Of a stretch of 11,433 nucleotides of DNA, positions 1-6,299 are shown one piece after another (the first letter of the stretch is position 1; each line of letters starts with the position of its first letter). This DNA comes from an uncultured Bacteroidales bacterium. Its GTDB lineage: Bacteria > Bacteroidota > Bacteroidia > Bacteroidales > UBA932. The position numbers and the translations under genes were made by a program. The stretch lies in assembly GCA_904501835.1 (NCBI GenBank), contig CAJGBW010000049.1:1-11433 (forward strand). The letters run 5' to 3'. The notes under the pieces were generated by a model, which searched no databases, was not told where the DNA came from, and was given only the letters and a program-made list of their open reading frames with translations.

Positions 1-27
1 ATAAATTATTGAAAACATCTCGGCTTT

Positions 28-2436
28 TCATTGTTCGTTGTCGTTTTCTTCAAGCATCTTGATAAAGTAACCTCCCACAACAGAGCGCGCGATAAACATA
101 CAGAATTCGGGCTTATCGGTATAGAACCAGTCTGACATAGGCACACGGTCGATGGTCTCGTTGTAGAATTTCCATACGGGCGCCACGAAACGCTCAAAAT
201 CCTCATCGCTGTCCGCCATCGTCGCCGTCCATATGATCCAGTCTGATTTGGTGTAGCTGGAACGGCAATCCAAAGGCAAACCGTAGGTATTTTGCTTGCC
301 CAGGTAATACGGAATTTCCGCATCCATGATATCGTCATCAAACAAATCCAAATCAAGCAACTCGTCCCAGACAAGGTTGTATTTCTGACTCCAAGTGTTG
401 GCGCGGTCAAAAGTGAGCTTGTAATGATCGCCCTCCTGGGACATTGTTTTCCACTCTTTTGCCAAGCCTTTAGCAATGGCGAAATACTTATCTGAGAGTT
501 CGGACTGACCCAACATATCCGCCATTTTGGCATAAGAAGCAATGCCGACAATCGCCTTGATAGAGAGGTTGGCATTGTGTGCAAAATGACCGGCAAAATC
601 ATCCGTACAAAGCTGATTTTCAGGATCCAAACCAAATTCACAGAGATAATCTACCCAGGTGCTCATCACCTCCCAATGTTCGCGTGCGTAAGCCGGGCTC
701 TTTTCATAGTGGCAGACAGCGGCAGCTCCGATGAGCATATTACCCGCTTCCTCAACCGGCATATCGTAGGGATAAGTCTGTCCGTTGGCCCAAGGATAGG
801 TGCCCACATCGTGCGCTGGGAAAGGCTTGTTCCATCGTCCGCACTCGCTATAATGGAAGATATGGTTCATCAGCCCCTTGGCGAGTTCTGTATTGTATTT
901 CAAGAAAATAGGCAAAGAGGGGTAGGTAACATCCACCGTACCGATGGAGCCGTTGCTGTTGTTTTCTTTGGAAAGGAAAGTAAGGAAGCCTTCACGGGTC
1001 TGCACCAATTTATGAGCGGTAATCGCCTGGCGATAAGCAAGGGCGCAAAGTTCTGCATATTGCTTTCCTCCGGCCTCGGTGGCCTCTTCCATCAACTGAC
1101 GGTCAAAAGCATAAGCTTTTCTCACCAACTTTTTATATTCCTTGTTGGCGCGTTCAAATTGGCTTTCAATGGTCTTATCACCATTTCTGTTCCAATAAGG
1201 ACGAAGATTTTCGCCGAAATACTGAACGGAATACAAATCATCGTAGCCAATCATAAATTTGCCGCAAGCCGATTTCGTTGCGCCCAAATCACGGACGAAT
1301 TTCATATAGCCGTTATCTTCCACACTCGCCGTCGTATTCTTCTCCTCGGCAACCATATAGAACGAGCCCCAATTGATGCGGTCATCGTCGCCCTGTTTGC
1401 CCAGGATATCCTGCTCCACGCTGGAGGCCTTCAAATAGCTAAGGCCATTCTTTGTATAGCTCTCTGAGGTGGTCGCCTCGTTGCCGTAAATGTGAACAGC
1501 CCAGGAAGGAGTGGCTTCCAACATGAGTTGTACATCATGTTTGGCACCATCCAAAGATTTCACCTGATAGGACAGATAATTGACAGGACGGGAAAGCAAA
1601 TCGAGGTCCTCCATAAAGAGGGGAGCCATAAAGCTGAGCGAAAGTTCCACCGGGCCGCACTGGAAACCATAATGCGTCTGGGTTGCCTGTACGTCAGCAT
1701 AAAGTTGTTCGGCTGTCTGCTCGAATGTTTCTTCTGCACGAATAAGCACATCCAAGCCCACATCCAATCTGGCGGTACCGCTGGGGTTGGCACAGTAGGC
1801 CGCAATGACATTCTTGCCCACTTTCAAAGATTGAACCGCCTCTTCGGACAGCGGCAAGTAGGCTCCTTCTGTCTTTCCGCTGTCGCAAATTTTGATACCA
1901 TTGAGGTAAATGGTGCCGTAGTCATTGGTACGGACAAACATTTCAAGTTCGTTGGACGGGAGGGGCTTGTCCAATTCAAAGCTGCGTCTCACCCAGATTT
2001 CAGGACCTTCCCAGACCGTGTGAACCATAGGTTTTCTAATCGCCGAGCCAAAACCGCCCTCACCGACGGTCCACTTGCTGTCGTTGTAGTCGCGGTTCAT
2101 CCATTTGCCGGCAGGCTTTTTCAAAGTATAGCTCGCAGGCCAACCTTTTTTGTCCGAAATGCGCGCGAGATATTTCTTCTCTATCGGTTTTTCTCCTAAA
2201 AAGCGGTAGCTTTGTCCATCCACGGTAATCACACCAAGCAAATGGTGCTCCGCGCCGGTCCAGTGGGTGGTGGGTGCGTCGTAGAGCTTGTCGGCGGCTG
2301 ACCAAGTGCTGGTGTACGGGTCAATCGTAATCAAAGGATACGCCGGTGCACGCAACTCGTTTTTGACATGTTCTTCTTTACAAGGTGCACATGCCGAAAG
2401 CAGCACGGCAAATAAAAGAAATCCTAGTTTTTTCAT
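28..2436 (-). CDS. Surface lipoprotein of the glutaminase A-like family (DUF4964/DUF5127/DUF4965/DUF1793) with an inserted beta-sandwich
   Basis: This 802-residue protein belongs to the family named after the fungal secreted glutaminase GtaA; its C-terminal half has the six-hairpin glycosidase-like fold, so the true substrate may be a glycan or an amide. Residues 1-16 are a lipoprotein signal with lipobox L13-S-A-C16, and K20-E21-E22 just after it resembles the Bacteroidota surface-export signal, so an outer-surface location is inferred. Residues 29-80 match DUF4964. Residues about 95-235 look like an inserted galactose-binding-type sandwich (GGFGS at 127-131, VRTNDYGTIYLNG at 168-180). DUF5127 follows (about 236-440), then DUF4965/DUF1793, with hallmarks LSKENNSNGS (488-497), VDVTYPS (501-507), HDVGTYPWANGQ (542-553), MPVEEAGNM (559-567), DPENQLCTDDFAGH (604-617), NTWSQKYNLVWD (680-691) and SDWIIWTATMA (731-741). 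Its ATG overlaps the upstream gene's TAA by one base (TAATG), implying coupled translation. Family assignment is secure; the reaction is not. Confidence 0.9.
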   Translation of the reverse strand: MKKLGFLLFAVLLSACAPCKEEHVKNELRAPAYPLITIDPYTSTWSAADKLYDAPTTHWTGAEHHLLGVITVDGQSYRFLGEKPIEKKYLARISDKKGWPASYTLKKPAGKWMNRDYNDSKWTVGEGGFGSAIRKPMVHTVWEGPEIWVRRSFELDKPLPSNELEMFVRTNDYGTIYLNGIKICDSGKTEGAYLPLSEEAVQSLKVGKNVIAAYCANPSGTARLDVGLDVLIRAEETFEQTAEQLYADVQATQTHYGFQCGPVELSLSFMAPLFMEDLDLLSRPVNYLSYQVKSLDGAKHDVQLMLEATPSWAVHIYGNEATTSESYTKNGLSYLKASSVEQDILGKQGDDDRINWGSFYMVAEEKNTTASVEDNGYMKFVRDLGATKSACGKFMIGYDDLYSVQYFGENLRPYWNRNGDKTIESQFERANKEYKKLVRKAYAFDRQLMEEATEAGGKQYAELCALAYRQAITAHKLVQTREGFLTFLSKENNSNGSIGTVDVTYPSLPIFLKYNTELAKGLMNHIFHYSECGRWNKPFPAHDVGTYPWANGQTYPYDMPVEEAGNMLIGAAAVCHYEKSPAYAREHWEVMSTWVDYLCEFGLDPENQLCTDDFAGHFAHNANLSIKAIVGIASYAKMADMLGQSELSDKYFAIAKGLAKEWKTMSQEGDHYKLTFDRANTWSQKYNLVWDELLDLDLFDDDIMDAEIPYYLGKQNTYGLPLDCRSSYTKSDWIIWTATMADSDEDFERFVAPVWKFYNETIDRVPMSDWFYTDKPEFCMFIARSVVGGYFIKMLEENDNEQ

Positions 2437-3581
2437 TATTTTTTGATTTTTATCTTGTAATTCAAATTCTTTCCGGGAGCCGTATAGAAATTTTCCACCT
2501 TAAATGACAGGGTGAATTCGTCGGGTATGACAGGGGTCTTATACTCCATTCCCGTACAGACATATTCCTGTTTTTCAAAAGGATACACCACATTAAAATT
2601 GGTATAAGCCGCAACTGGATTCGCGTCATTTTTTCTCAATCGCAAAGGAATGGAACTGTTGTTTACAAATCTAACAAGGGTCTTATAATCCTTTTGTTTG
2701 ACGCTTTCGAGGCAGAAACAGGCGTCCAACAACGCGGTCAGCAAGGCCTCGTCGCCATACACGCAACCGTCGGCAAAAATCGCCGTTCTACGTGCTTTCA
2801 GCGCCTCATGTATGCTCTCCGGTGTATTTTCTTTGGCAAAAATAAGGGTGACGGGGCGCAATTCTCCGGCGGGAAAGTTGTATTCCGTAAACATGGGAGC
2901 ATGTACGTCTGTGCCGCAAATGATGGTGAGGTTTTTATCCAATGCCCATTGGAAGGCCTCAAAAGAAAATCCGTCGCAGGAGTTGTAAACCTCAATGCCG
3001 TGCATCATTCCCTTTTGATAAATCTCCTCGTGCTCGGGAAACCATTTTACTTCCGCAGGCTGCTGGGCGGCCCAATGAGGATGGTTCCACACACAGAAGG
3101 CATTTTGCTGCCGGGCCTGTTCCAGTCCTGCGAGCATGCCTTTTTGATGGTCTTCCTGGGCGTCATTTGCTTGTGCAATCGGTTCCACATCCGAAATAAA
3201 AAGCGTATTGAAGTGGCCGGGAGGCATTCTGCGGGTAATTTCAGCACCCTTGATAACCGTGACACCCAATTCCTTGCCTCGTTTGACGGCGACATCGTAA
3301 GAATAATTTCTATCGCCATTAAACACCCCGGCATTGGCCAATTTTTTATGACGCTTATCCAAATGATCTGTCATACAAATTACCTCCACACCCTCGGAAT
3401 AGGCCTCTTCGACGCGAGTTGTCGGCCAGACCGAACCGTCGGAAAAAATGGTGTGCATGTGCATGTCTCCGGTCAGGACCAGGTAATCCTTCGTATCCGG
3501 AATGACGATTTTGTTTTGCGCTTGTACGGCCATGTGTCCGGCACAAACAAGGCAGAGGATAAGCAACGAAATACGTTTCAT
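2436..3581 (-). CDS. Secreted PHP-domain (polymerase and histidinol phosphatase) protein
   Basis: This 381-residue protein has a PHP domain, a trinuclear-metal fold usually found in phosphoesterases. Residues 1-22 are a signal peptide ending near VQAQ with no lipobox cysteine, so it is probably periplasmic. The expected metal ligands are all visible: H41/H43 and D48 in HMHTIFSDG, D72-H73 in TDH, E114, H123 in the GHF motif, H167/H169 in NHPHW, E197 and D225/H227 in GTDVHA. A complete site argues for an active hydrolase. Residues about 285-381 follow the PHP core and look like a small beta-sandwich. The ATG overlaps the TGA of the DUF2490 gene (ATGA), and its own TAA overlaps the next ATG, so three genes are likely translated as a chain. 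The substrate is unknown: a phosphoester (sugar phosphate, nucleotide or phospholipid head group) is an inference from the fold only. Confidence 0.88.
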   Translation of the reverse strand: MKRISLLILCLVCAGHMAVQAQNKIVIPDTKDYLVLTGDMHMHTIFSDGSVWPTTRVEEAYSEGVEVICMTDHLDKRHKKLANAGVFNGDRNYSYDVAVKRGKELGVTVIKGAEITRRMPPGHFNTLFISDVEPIAQANDAQEDHQKGMLAGLEQARQQNAFCVWNHPHWAAQQPAEVKWFPEHEEIYQKGMMHGIEVYNSCDGFSFEAFQWALDKNLTIICGTDVHAPMFTEYNFPAGELRPVTLIFAKENTPESIHEALKARRTAIFADGCVYGDEALLTALLDACFCLESVKQKDYKTLVRFVNNSSIPLRLRKNDANPVAAYTNFNVVYPFEKQEYVCTGMEYKTPVIPDEFTLSFKVENFYTAPGKNLNYKIKIKK

Positions 3582-4222
3582 AATCTAACATATAAAATCA
3601 GGTAAACCACATTTTGGTGTGGCTTGGGAATATCGTAGTGCTGATAACGGATATAATCCGCGGTAATGCTGAAATGTTTGTTGATTTTGAAATCCGCTCC
3701 CAAATAATAGCGCGTCTTGATAAAACGATCCCACCAATAGGGCTCGGCGGCAAAATGCAGACTGACGGGCGCATCCGGAATCATATACTCCACTTTGAAT
3801 CGGTTACGCATGGCACTAGACAGCTTACCGGACTGGGTATGATGACTAAGCTGGTATCTTGTGCGAAAAGAAAAACGAAAATCAGACGCCTTCCAATGGA
3901 AACTGACATCGGGCAGATAACGCAGGTAAAATCCGCTGAAGAATGAGTACAGAAAATCCACTTGAAACTGCAAGCGCAACCAATTCAAAGGATTGTATCC
4001 CACAATGGGGCGCAATACGACTTCGTTATGTTTCAATCCGCTACCATTGTCAATGGTACAATACTCCACCAATCCTCCCACGTGCCAATTGTCAAAATCT
4101 TTTCGGACAATCACATCCGTCCAGGTTGCAAACGCATCCTCTGGCTTTTCCACAATGGACTCTTGCGCCCCCGCAGAAAACGTGAGCAACAACAAAAGTG
4201 ATATAACCACTGCCCTCTTCAT
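3578..4222 (-). CDS. DUF2490 family outer-membrane beta-barrel protein
   Basis: This 214-residue protein has a signal peptide (residues 1-20, ending SAGAQ) and then alternating aromatic/hydrophobic beta-strands typical of the DUF2490 barrel family. Examples are WTDVIVRKDF (34-43), WHVGGLVEY (46-54), NEVVLRPIVGY (66-76), WLRLQFQVDFLYSFF (81-95), the FRFSFRTRYQLSHH stretch (115-128) and the C-terminal VVYLILYVRL. Such proteins sit in the outer membrane; no transport substrate or enzymatic role is established for the family. It starts 23 bases after the FKBP stop, and its TGA overlaps the start of the PHP gene by four bases (ATGA), tying its expression to the secreted hydrolase. A possible extra promoter precedes it at 4232-4262. 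The family call rests on recognising the strand pattern and the W..RF.YRxRYQL-type core, so it is good but not certain. Confidence 0.75.
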   Translation of the reverse strand: MKRAVVISLLLLLTFSAGAQESIVEKPEDAFATWTDVIVRKDFDNWHVGGLVEYCTIDNGSGLKHNEVVLRPIVGYNPLNWLRLQFQVDFLYSFFSGFYLRYLPDVSFHWKASDFRFSFRTRYQLSHHTQSGKLSSAMRNRFKVEYMIPDAPVSLHFAAEPYWWDRFIKTRYYLGADFKINKHFSITADYIRYQHYDIPKPHQNVVYLILYVRL

Positions 4223-4231
4223 GTATTCCTA

Positions 4232-4262
4232 CAAAGATAGTATAATTATCGTACGCCCAGAA
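4232..4262 (-). promoter_or_regulatory. Possible internal promoter before the DUF2490 gene
   Basis: Read on the minus strand, 4239 to 4232 is TATCTTTG, a perfect match to the Bacteroidota -7 consensus TAnnTTTG, ten bases before the DUF2490 ATG. The -33 position (4262-4259, TTCT) matches poorly, and transcripts would have almost no leader. It could boost expression of the last three genes of the run, but chance occurrence is quite possible. Confidence 0.3.
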
Positions 4263-4644
4263 GGGTGATATCAAAAATGAGAGTGGAAAAAGCTTTGATA
4301 GGGCCGGATGCACGGGAGCCATAACCCAGGTTGTAGGGAATAACAATTTCCCAACGCGAACCCACGGGCATTTCCCGCAACGCAGTAGTCCATCCGCTTA
4401 TCAATTCGTTGAGGCGGAATGTTGCAGGCTGGCCTTTTTGCGTCTTGTCAAATATCTTCCCATTGATAAGGCTGCCCGTATAGTGAACGGTAATAAAACT
4501 CTTGGGCGATGGCTTGGGGCCGTTTCCTCTTGTAATTTCACGGTACATAACCCCGTTGAACATGATTTTCACGCCCGGTTTCTGTGCATATTCCTGCAAG
4601 AATTCCTGGTTTCTAAGTTTGTAGTTGTTATCAATCACAGCCAT
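4246..4644 (-). CDS. Small cytoplasmic FKBP-type peptidyl-prolyl cis-trans isomerase
   Basis: This 132-residue protein is a single FKBP domain (about 35-131), which catalyses cis-trans isomerisation of Xaa-Pro bonds during folding. Most pocket residues known from FKBP12 are visible: Y55 in VHYTG, F65-D66 after the NGK turn, F76, I82 with W85 in LISGW, Y108 in LGYG, and F124 in LIFDITL. The usual IPPN segment before the last strand is IKAF here (116-119), a change in the lip of the pocket. Residues 13-26 (QEFLQEYAQKPGVK) resemble the end of the long helix that precedes the domain in Mip/FkpA/FklB proteins, so this looks like a shortened relative without the dimerisation arm. There is no signal peptide, so it is probably cytoplasmic despite its exported neighbours. 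It lies 46 bases after the deaminase and 23 before the DUF2490 gene, in the same run. Confidence 0.9.
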   Translation of the reverse strand: MAVIDNNYKLRNQEFLQEYAQKPGVKIMFNGVMYREITRGNGPKPSPKSFITVHYTGSLINGKIFDKTQKGQPATFRLNELISGWTTALREMPVGSRWEIVIPYNLGYGSRASGPIKAFSTLIFDITLLGVR

Positions 4645-4690
4645 CTTTTTGTTTTGTCAAATCCGTCGCACAAGCATTTCTGCGACAAAA

Positions 4691-5194
4691 TTAATAAGCG
4701 ATTTTGTCTTCCTTTTCCTCCCACTTTTTGAAAGCGCAGAGAGCCTCCGAACGCATAAAATGTTCGCACTGAATCGATCGGTCCTCGTATTTCAACTCCA
4801 ATTGGTCGTAAATAAAGGAGTCATCAAAATGGATGGCCTTCGCGTCATCCTTGGTATTGCCATAACATATTCGGCTGACGCCAGCCCAATAGAGCGCACT
4901 CAAACACATAGGACAGGGCTCACACGAACTATAAATAGTGCAGCCGTCCAGTTGGAAAGTGCCTAATTTTGCACAAGCATTTCGGATAGCCATCACTTCG
5001 GCGTGTGCCGTTGGATCGGAATTGGGAACAACGCGATTGGTACCGGTGGCAATCACTTCGCCATCTTTTACGATGACCGCGCCAAAAGGTCCGCCCCCGC
5101 TGTCAATGTTATCCAGAGACAGTTGGATGGCCATCTGCATGAATTGGGCGTCTTCTGCAGAATAATTCGTTGTTTCTTTGAGGGTTTTGTCCAT
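4691..5194 (-). CDS. guaD: Guanine deaminase-like nucleobase deaminase (cytidine deaminase superfamily)
   Basis: This 167-residue zinc enzyme probably converts guanine to xanthine and ammonia in purine salvage or catabolism. The zinc and proton-shuttle residues are H64-A-E66 and C91-E-P-C94 (CEPCPMC). G33-G-G-P-F-G forms the substrate-side loop. The FDDSFIYDQL stretch (123-132) matches the Bacillus-type guanine deaminase signature FDDSFIY and argues against TadA or a cytosine deaminase. Length agrees with that family (about 155-165). The open frame extends upstream to 5500, but that part lies inside the DUF1349 gene, so I chose the ATG at 5194, where family similarity begins and which leaves a 29-base gap after the upstream stop. 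It has no signal peptide and acts in the cytoplasm. The gene symbol is by family resemblance; a related base such as ammeline or a purine nucleoside remains possible. Confidence 0.82.
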   Translation of the reverse strand: MDKTLKETTNYSAEDAQFMQMAIQLSLDNIDSGGGPFGAVIVKDGEVIATGTNRVVPNSDPTAHAEVMAIRNACAKLGTFQLDGCTIYSSCEPCPMCLSALYWAGVSRICYGNTKDDAKAIHFDDSFIYDQLELKYEDRSIQCEHFMRSEALCAFKKWEEKEDKIAY

Positions 5195-5223
5195 CACTAT
5201 CACTTTTTCACTGTGTTCAAAAA

Positions 5224-5955
5224 TTATTCGCTCACCTCGTCCGGCTGCTGTCCGTCGTGCGCCTTCCACATACATTCGGTAATTTTCATATCCGTGAAGA
5301 CGGCGGTAAAAGAAGAATCCTCCGGAGAACAGGCGTAAATACCGAAAGCAATCGCGTCCGCCCCTTTGAATACATGGCAGACGCGCATTTGGCTGAAGTT
5401 GACACCATCTGTGGAACATTCGATGCAATAGTCGTCCGCCCTGCGCGAGAAGCGGTACCACATAGTCTTGACATCGGCCGGAATGGCAGTCGTTGCCCAA
5501 TCGGAATAACCATTATTGGTTACAACACTTCCCAAATGCTGAAATTGCTCATTTTCATATTCCACAGATGCTTTCAGCCAGTTTTCGCTATCGAGATACA
5601 TAACGACACCACACTGGTCGAATCGATGATGACTCTGGGTAAAATCAGTCTTGACAACAAAACTGAAATACTTTTCCTTCGTCCGCATCTGGAAAACAGG
5701 CGCATTGTCGTTGCGGAAATGATAATAGGTGCGCTGCCAAAGATCGGTATGAGGGGCCGTCATAATGGTAACAGTGTCGCCCTTGACAGCATAAGACGCC
5801 GGCTCGCGCGTCCATACAAAATGCTCAAAATTAATGTTCCCGTTGTCGGACAAGGCGACTGAAACCCCATCAGCAAACGCCGTTTCAGAGGGATTGCCGC
5901 AAGCAACGGCGCAAAAACAGAGGGCGAGGCCCCAAAGTTTCAATGTGTTTTTCAT
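5224..5955 (-). CDS. DUF1349 family lipoprotein (concanavalin A-like beta-sandwich)
   Basis: This 243-residue protein opens with a lipoprotein signal (lipobox A16-V-A-C19); no acidic export signal follows the cysteine, so it may face the periplasm. The rest matches DUF1349, a concanavalin A-like jelly-roll family: WQRTYYHFRNDNAP (73-86), FDQCGVVMYLDSENWLKASV (112-131), the GSVVTNNGYSDW segment (142-153), MWYRFSRRADDY (165-176) and STDGVNFSQMR (181-191). Members often occur beside carbohydrate-active enzymes and are taken to bind or cleave sugars, but no reaction is established. It is the first gene after the candidate promoter at 5988-6019 and so the likely head of the six-gene run ending at 28. 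The acidic tail (about 234-243) is probably disordered. The family call is confident; function is unknown. Confidence 0.82.
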   Translation of the reverse strand: MKNTLKLWGLALCFCAVACGNPSETAFADGVSVALSDNGNINFEHFVWTREPASYAVKGDTVTIMTAPHTDLWQRTYYHFRNDNAPVFQMRTKEKYFSFVVKTDFTQSHHRFDQCGVVMYLDSENWLKASVEYENEQFQHLGSVVTNNGYSDWATTAIPADVKTMWYRFSRRADDYCIECSTDGVNFSQMRVCHVFKGADAIAFGIYACSPEDSSFTAVFTDMKITECMWKAHDGQQPDEVSE

Positions 5956-5987
5956 AACGATTCAAGTAATGCCACGAATTTCATTCA

Positions 5988-6019
5988 CAAATATAATTAT
6001 TCATTTTGAATTATGCGAA
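5988..6019 (-). promoter_or_regulatory. Candidate promoter of the six-gene run
   Basis: Minus-strand TATATTTG (5995-5988) matches the TAnnTTTG -7 consensus, and TTCG (6019-6016), one mismatch from TTTG, lies 20 bases upstream. It sits between the tRNA terminator and the DUF1349 start, giving an expected leader of roughly 25 bases. The position is sensible, but the -33 box is imperfect. Confidence 0.55.
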
Positions 6020-6060
6020 TTGAATAATGCAGGCCAAAACATGACAAACGTACAGAAAAC

Positions 6061-6088
6061 AAAAAAGTCTCAGAAAACTCTGAGACTT
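6061..6088 (-). terminator. Rho-independent terminator after tRNA-Gly
   Basis: Positions 6065-6074 and 6079-6088 form a perfect 10-bp stem around a 4-base loop. On the minus strand the stem is followed by a T run (the A run 6066-6061 on the plus strand). It lies 7 bases past the tRNA 3' end and upstream of the next promoter, so it isolates the tRNA transcript. Nothing comparable follows on the plus strand, so it works in one direction. Confidence 0.85.
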
Positions 6089-6095
6089 GACTTTG

Positions 6096-6168
6096 AGCGG
6101 AAAACGAGACTCGAACTCGCGACCCTAACCTTGGCAAGGTTATGCTCTACCAACTGAGCTATTTCCGC
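6096..6168 (-). tRNA. tRNA-Gly (anticodon GCC)
   Basis: The 73-base cloverleaf is complete. The acceptor stem GCGGAAA pairs with TTTCCGC; the D stem is GCTC/GAGC; the anticodon stem TAACC/GGTTA has loop TTGCCAA, giving anticodon GCC (plus-strand 6133-6135), which reads GGC and GGU glycine codons. The T arm is GCGAG-TTCGAGT-CTCGT with one G-U pair. The discriminator is U, as expected for bacterial tRNA-Gly. The 3' CCA is not encoded (the bases after the discriminator are CAA), so it must be added by the CCA-adding enzyme. It has its own promoter and terminator. Confidence 0.97.
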
Positions 6169-6202
6169 AAAATTTGTAAGACCTAACTTTCGTTTGGGAT
6201 TG

Positions 6203-6233
6203 CAAAGGTAAGAAGATTTTTTGAACCTCCAAA
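6203..6233 (-). promoter_or_regulatory. Promoter of tRNA-Gly
   Basis: On the minus strand, TTTG (6233-6230), a 19-base spacer and TACCTTTG (6210-6203) match the Bacteroidota housekeeping promoter at both boxes with ideal spacing. Transcription should start near 6197, about 30 bases before the mature tRNA. It lies in the 131-base gap after dnaE, so the tRNA need not depend on dnaE read-through. The rest of that gap is AT-rich with no gene and no convincing terminator for dnaE. Confidence 0.85.
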
Positions 6234-6299
6234 TTTTTTTGAGATAATTTATCGATTTTCTTTCTATTTTTCGCAAAAAGCCACTACAACAGCATTAAA

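Noticed and set aside
1..18. Possible start of another minus-strand gene (ATG at 18-16, reading MFSIIY)
   Set aside because: Only six codons lie inside the window, with no recognisable content; the position 9 bases after the preceding stop is suggestive but not evidence.
4691..5500. Longer 269-codon version of the deaminase
   Set aside because: The extra 102 codons overlap the DUF1349 gene in another frame and show no deaminase similarity; family similarity starts at the ATG at 5194.
6236..6299. Terminator after dnaE
   Set aside because: The sequence after the stop offers only a TTTTT/AAAAA hairpin with no GC-rich stem, too weak to call; dnaE may read into the tRNA.
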